NCBI GenBank assembly: GCA_021234155.1
Contig: JAJEKV010000032.1
Location: 7,224,736-7,288,735 of the forward strand
DNA length: 64,000 bases
Reading direction: 5' to 3'
From: Isoetes taiwanensis
Taxonomy: Eukaryota; Streptophyta; Lycopodiopsida; Isoetales; Isoetaceae
The position numbers and the translations under genes were made by a program. Positions 58,168-64,000 of this stretch are shown here, one piece after another. The notes below the pieces were generated by a model. The model had not been told where the DNA came from. It made no database searches and saw only the letters and a list, made by a program, of their open reading frames with translations. Positions within the stretch are counted from its first letter, which is position 1. The number at the start of each line of letters is the position of its first letter.

Positions 58168-58220
58168 CACGCCAAGCGTGATTTGTACTAATTTGGGGTT
58201 TAAATGCACGCCAAAGCGTG
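58168..58220. repeat. Two CACGCC palindromes, 39 bp apart
   Basis: CACGCCAAGCGTG at 58168-58180 and CACGCCAAAGCGTG at 58207-58220. They lie in the presumed first intron (57816 to about 58260). Between them is plain AT-rich sequence. Confidence 0.85.
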
Positions 58221-58269
58221 ATCTCTTCTTCCGAAAAAAGTACTCTAAAAGTGCTCATCTTCTTTTTGC

Positions 58270-59408
58270 GGCGCCCAAGAGGAAGAAAACCCTAATAATT
58301 CGGGTTCTAATCACGCCAAGAAAGCAAAGGGCGAGATGACCCGGATGCGGTACCATATGATCTCACCTTAGATGATGAAGGGCCGATTCTTATAGCAACC
58401 CCGACCACACGAAGAGGAAATGGGCGAGGGTGCCGAGTGGTACGTTGACCTTGCCAAGACAAATGGCAAGCTCGACTTAACTCTCTTCTCGAGGAAAAAG
58501 GAAGCGGAACAAGATGGCCAAACAAAGGGATCCTAATCTCATGTGAGGAAGAGGATGACACCAAGCGCAAATTGCTCTTGGAGATTACACATAAGCAAAA
58601 GAAAGATCTGCTCGGACTTACTCCTTTGTAGAGCTCACGCATACAAGGATACGTTCATGAAGACAGATGTGAACGGTGAGACATGTTTTAAATATGGTTG
58701 GCCAACCAATGTAGCAGTTACGCCAATATCTATTTGCCAAGGGGTTACAGCTGTGCGTAGAGGCATGTTCACTAAACCGACAGCAAGTCACTATGTGCAG
58801 CAAGCTAGGGAATTAGCTGACTTGAAAGCTTCTAGGAGGGTCCTAGATCTAGGGAAGCATGTTCAACCTGCAGTTGTCGAAGGCATGGAGGCTTCTGTTT
58901 TTGAGAATGAACAGGACAGGGTGGCGCAGCTAGAGGCCATGAACAAGCTGAATAAATATTCTGACCATTATCCATTGGGTCTTAAGGAAACTTTTCAGAT
59001 CCATGTGAAGTCCCTCATCCGTTCACCTAGCTCCATTTATGTTAGCAGAAGATATGATCCAGCACATGCCATGGAGATTGTTCAAAGCATGATTAGTAAT
59101 CCAGGTCAAATGCCTATGTCAGCGGATGTGTTACCTTGGGATTTGATCTCGAACAAGCCCGCTGAGTGGACGAACTTCGAGGAGTTAATGTCAAAGGATA
59201 ACATTAAATTAAATCGTCATCGACGAGCAAAGATTCGTTGAGGCACGAAGGCCCTCATCGCAAACGAGAACAAACAGGCCAAAACGCGTTCTACAATCAC
59301 TATGCGTATAGGAGGTGTCGTATCTTGGATGCCAATACTTCACCTGCAGATTTGGCTGAGATTAGTGCAACTTTGAATGAAATGGGGAAGACATTTTTAT
59401 ACAAAAGG
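58270..59408 (+). CDS. ParB-like domain exon, frameshifted
   Basis: Fragments in three frames: an acidic/basic linker (SNHAKKAKG, DDPDAVPYDLTLDDEGPIL, EWYVDLAKTNGKLDLTLFSR), then the long open frame 58543-59241 with YKDTFMKTDVNGETCFKYGW, RRVLDLGKHVQPAVVEGMEA and IHVKSLIRSPSSIYVSRRYD followed by AMEIVQSMI. In the next frame VIDEQRFVEARR (about 59213-59250) resembles the ParB box II (GERRFxAAR). Then follows YRRCRILDANTSPADLAEIS with ATLNEM, ending at a donor (AAAAG/GTAACT, 59408). The layout (Lxxxxx..VSRRY.., GEQRF-EAR, VRVLDA-like strand) fits a ParB/Srx-type DNA-binding or nuclease domain. This is inference from motifs; at least three frame changes are needed. Confidence 0.4.
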
Positions 59409-59444
59409 TAACTAACTGTATTAGGATGTTAGCACTTTCATATT

Positions 59445-59746
59445 CACGCCAGGCGTTCATTCAAATGAAACCAATTCACGCCAGGCGTGATTTCCTGTAA
59501 TGAAACCAAATCACGCCAGGCGTGCTTTCAAATCAAACCAATTCAGGCCAGGCGTGAAATGTTAAAGCACACCTGGCGTGAATTGATTTGATTTGAAAGC
59601 ACGCCTGGCGTGATTTCAATTCATTTGAAATCACGCCTGGCGTGAATTCAACCGATTCGAAAGCACGCCTGGCGTGAATTCAACCGATTCGAAAGCACGC
59701 CTGGCGTGAATTGCATTGGTATTTAATTCATTTCACGCCAGGCGTG
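59445..59746. repeat. Intronic array of ten 13-bp palindromes CACGCCWGGCGTG
   Basis: Starts at 59445, 59477, 59512, 59544, 59568, 59600, 59632, 59664, 59696 and 59734. Seven are exact and three have one mismatch. Six of the nine intervals are exactly 32 bp (others 35, 24 and 38), i.e. about three DNA helical turns. The first four have A at the centre, the next five T, and the last A again. Together with the spacers (GTGCTTTCAAATCAAACCAA against TTGATTTGATTTGAAAGCAC) they form an imperfect inverted repeat centred near 59562. The array starts 37 bp after a splice donor. Confidence 0.95.
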
Positions 59747-59867
59747 CTTTGAGGTTGATCTTTTCTATTGAAATCGGCGCCCGTGTTTCTTGTCTCGAGC
59801 ATCTTGATTCAATTCGTACTTTTGGCGGTCCATACGTGGAGCAAGCTGCGCCCGCCCATGCTGATGG

Positions 59868-61097
59868 GTGGAATATGGCTGCCCATTACCCACCGCATGG
59901 CGGGTCAAAGTCACGAGGCTTTCTGCTGCTTTGGAGCCCGGACTACATCGGAGCAATTATACTGAGAAGAAGAAAACTGCAAGAAAATCAAAGAAAAAAG
60001 GTGGTGATGACATTGCAGATCCTTCTGAAAGCTCATCTAGCAGGTCAGGCCCAACAGACTCGTATAAGATTGTGTTTTGTAAGGAGGCAGTATGGCAAAA
60101 GTGGAATGAATTCTGGGACGCTTATGCACAAAGGAAGCTGCCAGATACTATGGGTAGGGTGCCTCCTGTTGATGTAAGCATCTTTGACTTGAATGTGACA
60201 GAGATGAGAAAGACTCAGGGGCTAGACGACGCTGAGACCATTTGGGTTTTAGACCAGTGCTTAAAGAAGGAAGTCTTATACAAGAAGAGTGCTTTCACTA
60301 AGGATAGGATGTCCTTCGTTGAGTCTTTGCAGACCATGTGAAGGATGTGCATTACAATGAAGTCATTTGTAGGAGCTGAGTTACAAAGGCTATCGGGGAT
60401 GTGGCATTATCCAAATTGGATTCTGCCGGACAAATACAAGGTCAGTAATGATGACATCAAGAAGTTTGTATTCTGGTCAAAGGACTTCCTAAAGAATTGG
60501 AAGGCTAAAAATACAAAACATAAGGAGACTCTACCCCCTAAGGTACTGGCCGAGTTGAGAAGAAAAGTGGCCCTTGTGAAGAAGATTACTGGAGAAGAAG
60601 ACACTGTCCAGTATTCAGTCTCCATTGGGTACAAAGGTCTCTTGCCAGAATCAACTGATTGCCTTAAAAATATATCACTCTTTGTGTTGGACAGCAGGGG
60701 TGGGAGAGGAGATATGGGCATGAACCAGAAGGACTACAGCAGCTTCTTTACCAGCTGTATAGGATTGACAACTGAGAGGTCCTTCACTATTGTCATCGTT
60801 TGTCCTTCAGGTGAGTCACATCTGCATGCACTATCCGCTGCTCATGATCTGGAGTGCCTCAAAGTTATTAGGGAGGGATGCCTAATATATGATGTTAAGG
60901 ATAATGAGTCTGCGAACGAGCGGAAGATGGCACATGTCATCTTTATTATGATATCCATCTTTGTCGGGACGAGGAATATGATGTCGCTAAGGCCAAGGGT
61001 GACAATAGCGGTGCATGGGAATGTTTTTCTTCTAGATGATCCGGACTTAAGAACTATATTCTTTCATACGGATCGGGGATCGGTCGTAACGGGATGA
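59868..61097 (+). CDS. Methyltransferase-like region of the ParB-like locus, N-terminal part
   Basis: 59868-60341 has a Lys-rich linker (EKKKTARKSKKKGGDD), then KEAVWQKWNEFWDAYAQRKL and LDDAETIWVLDQCLKKEV. One TGA and a frame step later, 60345-61097 reads WHYPNWILPDKYKVSNDDIK, FWSKDFLKNWKAKNTK, KGLLPESTDCLKNISLFVLD, then SRGGRGDMGMNQKDYSSFFT and ERSFTIVIVCPSGESHLHAL. This order resembles amino-methyltransferases (a DPPY-type loop after a strand, later a carrier strand with a PxGxx turn). The expected DPPY or NPPY is SRGG here, so either the site is lost or this is a different fold. A better frame near 60950 gives CRDEEYDVAKAKGDNSGAW. Function is not secure. Confidence 0.3.
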
Positions 61098-61186
61098 GTC
61101 GAAGAGGATGAGGATCGGGACCCCCTCCTAAGTGGGGAAATCAAGCACGAAGCTACAAACTAAGGAGAAGGGCCCCTTAAATAAAA

Positions 61187-61500
61187 ATGGATTTCGCCTA
61201 TGGTCGCTTACCTGTCGAGGCATTTGCTCCAATTGATACAACCCGCTTGGAGCTTCATGTTGGAGGTTATATTGCCCGAGAGGCTCTTATGGGTGCAAGA
61301 AGATGTCTTTGCTTTGTGAGTGATGAGCAGGCCAAAGACTTTCTTGAACCATTCCTCATGCATGTGCTTGCCAAGTCTCCTAAAGGCCCTTATGGCAACC
61401 TGAAATCATCAGCAATCAAAAGTCTAAGTAGACTTGTCCAATTCGAAAGTGGACGTTGCTTACCGTGAGGGACCTAGTGTCTGTACACGATAAGGAAAGC
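61187..61500 (+). CDS. Methyltransferase-like region, C-terminal part
   Basis: Frame with MDFAYGRLPVEAFAPIDTTR, LELHVGGYIAREALMGARRC and LCFVSDEQAKDFLEPFLMHV. The pattern (D-x-A-Y-G-x..., then a strand ending in D/E before a helix) could be the SAM-binding half of a class I methyltransferase (DPFxGxG...VxxxDExxxxxxFLE). If so, motif order is DPPY before SAM site, a beta-class-like arrangement also known in ParB-methylase fusions. Only weak similarity by eye. 61500-61850 continues with no clear frame. Confidence 0.3.
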
Positions 61501-61854
61501 AAAGAATGAACAAATAGTCGCTAAACCGGGCTGCTCAAAGTACCTTGGATGGCGGCGAACTTAGGGAATATTTTGCCCACATTGCGGGTGATGCAAGCAA
61601 CAAATGAGTAGATTCACGGTGTTAACAATGAAGTAATTGTGTGGAAACCGAAAATGAAGGCAACGAAGGCGCTCTAGTGATTCTGAGTTTGCCAAATCAA
61701 TAGTAAAATAATATATGGGTTGTGAAGGGGCCTTGTGGAACTAATAGAAAATAACAATTCTAACAAAGAAGAAGGCTAAGATTAAGGGTGGCGAAAGGGG
61801 AGAATGGCGCCGATGATGGCAAATAAACCGAAGATGATAGGTATGGCCTTGCCC

Positions 61855-61995
61855 GCGAAATCGCGCCCAGCGTGATTTAATTTGTATTACCTTTGAATTA
61901 AATCGCGCGTGCTTTGATTATTTTTAGTTGTCAAACTAAATCACGCAGCCGATTTGATTTGATTATGACTATTTCAAATCACGCTTGGCGTTTGT
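61855..61995. repeat. Second cluster of degenerate CACGCC palindromes
   Basis: Four motifs about 36-44 bp apart: CGCGCCCAGCGTG (about 61861), CGCGCGTG (about 61903), CACGCAGCC (about 61941) and CACGCTTGGCGTT (61980-61992), each flanked by AAATC or GATTT as in the main array. They sit just upstream of a splice acceptor (TTTGATGTTTCAG, 62038-62050). Confidence 0.7.
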
Positions 61996-62050
61996 ATTGT
62001 TTGTGTTATCGTATCTTCTTGTCGACCCGGATACATGTTTGATGTTTCAG

Positions 62051-62535
62051 CTTCCATTGCGTTTCTAAGAAGGTTGTGGTGTTCGACCTAAACGGAGTCC
62101 TTTGCAAGACTTTTCCGAAAAATAAAGTGGCTAGAGAACAGTTTCATCAGACACCAGTAGAATCAAACACCAAGTGGATCTATCCGTGACGCACTTGAAG
62201 GAGATGCTAGATGAGGCATTGGGTTATTTCGAGTTGGTATTTGGTCATCCATGGAACTAAGGAACATCAAGGATACTTTGGAGGCACTGGGGGAAATGCA
62301 TAGACATTGGTTGACCTTTTGGGATCAGAACAAATGTGTGAAGTTCACTAATCCCAAGGATCCAACATGCAAGCCTATCTTCATCAAACACTTGAGTAAC
62401 ATGATGGACGAACTTGGTATCGAGAATAAGGATGATATAATCATAGTGGATGATGATGCTCTCAAATGCTTCTACAATCAAAAACAGTCCCTGAATCCAC
62501 CATCTTACGATCCAAAAACTTGCGGCGATGGATGA
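62051..62535 (+). CDS. FCP1-type HAD phosphatase-like exon(s), frameshifted
   Basis: After the acceptor at 62050: SKKVVVFDLNGVLCKTFPKN (HAD motif I as DLNGVL), then FHQTPVESNTKW. A one-base step near 62230 links LDEALGYFE to VGIWSSMELRNIKDTLEALG (motif II region, GIWSS). The frame 62251-62535 continues HRHWLTFWDQNKCVKF, KPIFIKHLSNMMDELG and DDIIIVDDDALKCF (motif III DDD), ending PPSYDPKTCGDG. This is the layout of plant FCP1/CTD-phosphatase-like proteins. Motif I has Asn instead of the second Asp, as several plant FCP1-like proteins do, which questions catalysis. It may be the 3' end of the ParB-like gene or a separate gene. Confidence 0.7.
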
Positions 62536-62539
62536 TTTT

Positions 62540-63466
62540 TCGGTGAAGTTTGTGTCTATTATGCATAATTTGGCTATGGGGATGACGGTGGGTGAAGTGT
62601 TAGATTCATACCCAGGCCCGGATAGAACACGGTGACATGGAACCACATCTTGTTAAACCAATTGGAAAAACATGGATTGATCCCTTAATGTTTTATTGGA
62701 ATATATGATATTTTTGTATGATATTTGTGCCATGTATCGATAATTTCGAAGTCCGGAATTGCCCATAAAATAATGCAATCTGTTATTATCAAACCTAATA
62801 TTATCATCTAAATGCTCTTCAATTTTGGTCTCATCTATGTTAGCAACTTGCTCTTCATTTTTGCATATTTCAATTCGCATATGAAACGTCACACGTAAAT
62901 CGCAACCTTATTTTATTTTTGAAGTAAAAAAAAAAAGATTAAAAAAAACAAAAACCCCCTAGAAGACAATAGCAGGTTGGCGTGATTTTGGAGTTGACAT
63001 AATCCCAATTTAATTGGATGATGGTTTAAGGTTTTTCCATTGAAACCTTTAAGGAGGGTTTTTTAATCCTGGTGTGCTCCAACTTTGTATGGGTCCTATT
63101 TGGGGCATTGAAATACAATTCAATTGTAGAAATCTTAGATGCTATAACAATCAACTCAACTATACAGATAATAGATGTCACACACGCTAGGCAACTACAT
63201 TGTTGATCTTTGTGGACGGTAAAAACATATTCTATTCTATTCTATTCTTAAGGGGATCAAAATAAAACAAAAGAAATCTTACTTAGCAAGATATAGTTAT
63301 ATTTAGTATGCATATAGACATATTAGTTGCACTGTGGCAAGTAGAAATAAACTATTTAATTTATTCAATATAATAAATCACTTCTATTCTATTTATGGCT
63401 GCCAAGCTTGATTTAATAGTGAACATTCAGCTGTCTCAACCCTAGTACTCAAGAAATAAAACCTAA
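62540..63466. other. No gene; AT-rich spacer
   Basis: AT-rich, with a purine run at 62925-62950 and a TATTC microsatellite at 63228-63250. Minus-strand frames here are short and unsupported. Confidence 0.5.
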
Positions 63467-64000
63467 GATTGGAAACCATTTGGTCAAAGGCTTGCTTGGG
63501 ATAAAACTTGACTGCTATTTTTTTATAATCTATTGATAACAAGATTGCATATTAAATGGGAGTGTCGCAGCACTCCCGTTTGAAAGATTCCCTAAATAAA
63601 CACATCATGCTAGTGACATTTTTGGGCCAAGATTGAGAATTTCCAAGGGTTAATTTTTTTTTTCCTGCATTTTGGCTACTCAGTAAGTGCATGGTTTCTT
63701 TTTGTAAAAGAGCATAGTTGAGAAGGGGAAAATTTACAAATGATAGTACAATCTCTGTAAGCAAGACATCAAAAACATCAATTTTGAGATGGTAATAATA
63801 ATAATTTCATTTTTTTTTTCAGTACATCAATTTTGGAAGTTAATTTATTGTTATAAGAAATAACATGTCACAAAGCAAGTCAAAGGTCGACATCATAGTC
63901 TTCCTCATTTTGCCTGCTTGTGGTTGGATTGTTCTGCACATTTGTTTGCTCCTGTTCAGATGACTTAACAAGCTCTTTTTCAAATTTGTCTTCAAGAATG
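63467..64000. repeat. Right copy of the window-end direct repeat
   Basis: Matches 1 to about 536 in the same orientation, cut by the window end. See the left copy. Confidence 0.9.

Noticed and set aside
58307-58803. Minus-strand frames opposite the ParB-like exon
   Set aside because: Antisense readings, Ser/Arg-rich by composition. The plus strand shows motif order and splice sites.
59445-59746. CRISPR array
   Set aside because: Repeats are 13-bp palindromes with related, not unique, spacers, inside an intron of a eukaryotic locus, with no cas genes.
60407-60721. Minus-strand 104-codon frame
   Set aside because: Antisense shadow of the methyltransferase-like region.
1-64000. LTRs of one giant element enclosing the window
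   Set aside because: The end repeats contain coding-like sequence and no TG..CA ends, primer site or target duplication can be seen. Tandem duplication is simpler, but this needs flanking sequence.

Overview
This is eukaryotic, almost certainly plant, nuclear DNA. It is AT-rich, has introns with GT..AG borders, and is filled with transposable elements. I see no intact single-exon housekeeping gene, no rRNA or tRNA gene and no bacterial operon. The mix (plant L1-type LINEs, a Tat-like Ty3/gypsy element, copia fragments, Helitrons, a PIF/Harbinger-type element, Tnp2-like and DUF7869-like transposase genes) and the low gene density fit a large land-plant genome. A seed-free lineage such as a fern or lycophyte is my guess only.

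Layout. 1-1.7 kb: a direct repeat matching the last 534 bases of the window, with the 3' end of an unknown gene. 1.7-5.3 kb: decayed Tnp2/CACTA-superfamily transposase. 6.6-11.2 kb: a 3.8-kb tandem unit with a copia integrase scrap and an LRR pseudogene. 11.3-12.1 kb: CACTA-type terminal sequence. 12.4-13.8 kb: internally deleted Ty3/gypsy relic. 14.0-14.6 kb: a MITE. 14.8-18.1 kb: a truncated LINE. 18.1-20.7 kb: a DUF7869-type transposase-like gene. 21.1-39.2 kb: a second, expanded copy of the copia-to-LRR segment, interrupted by a Harbinger-type element (itself split by a full-length LINE) and by two head-to-tail Helitrons. The compact copy at 7.4-9.5 kb preserves both empty target sites, so these insertions can be placed to the base. 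The LRR gene at 37.6-39.2 kb has two phase-consistent introns. 39.5-42.4 kb: a second DUF7869-type gene on the minus strand.

42.7-62.6 kb is the most unusual part. It carries two small transcription units with homologous TATA promoters and then, beyond an 11.2-kb Tat-like Ty3/gypsy element (45933-57163), a multi-exon locus. That locus seems to encode a ParB-like domain, a degenerate DNA-methyltransferase-like region and an FCP1-type HAD domain. Throughout the host DNA of this interval, and nowhere else that I saw, lies a 13-bp palindrome CACGCCWGGCGTG. One intron holds ten copies in about 300 bp, mostly spaced 32 bp (three helical turns) and arranged as a large inverted repeat.

Caution: the two LTRs of the gypsy element differ mainly by small indels and CAG/CTG-to-CG exchanges. 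This looks like methylation-dependent consensus error in the assembly. Many frameshifts reported below, above all at 42-62 kb, may therefore be artefacts.
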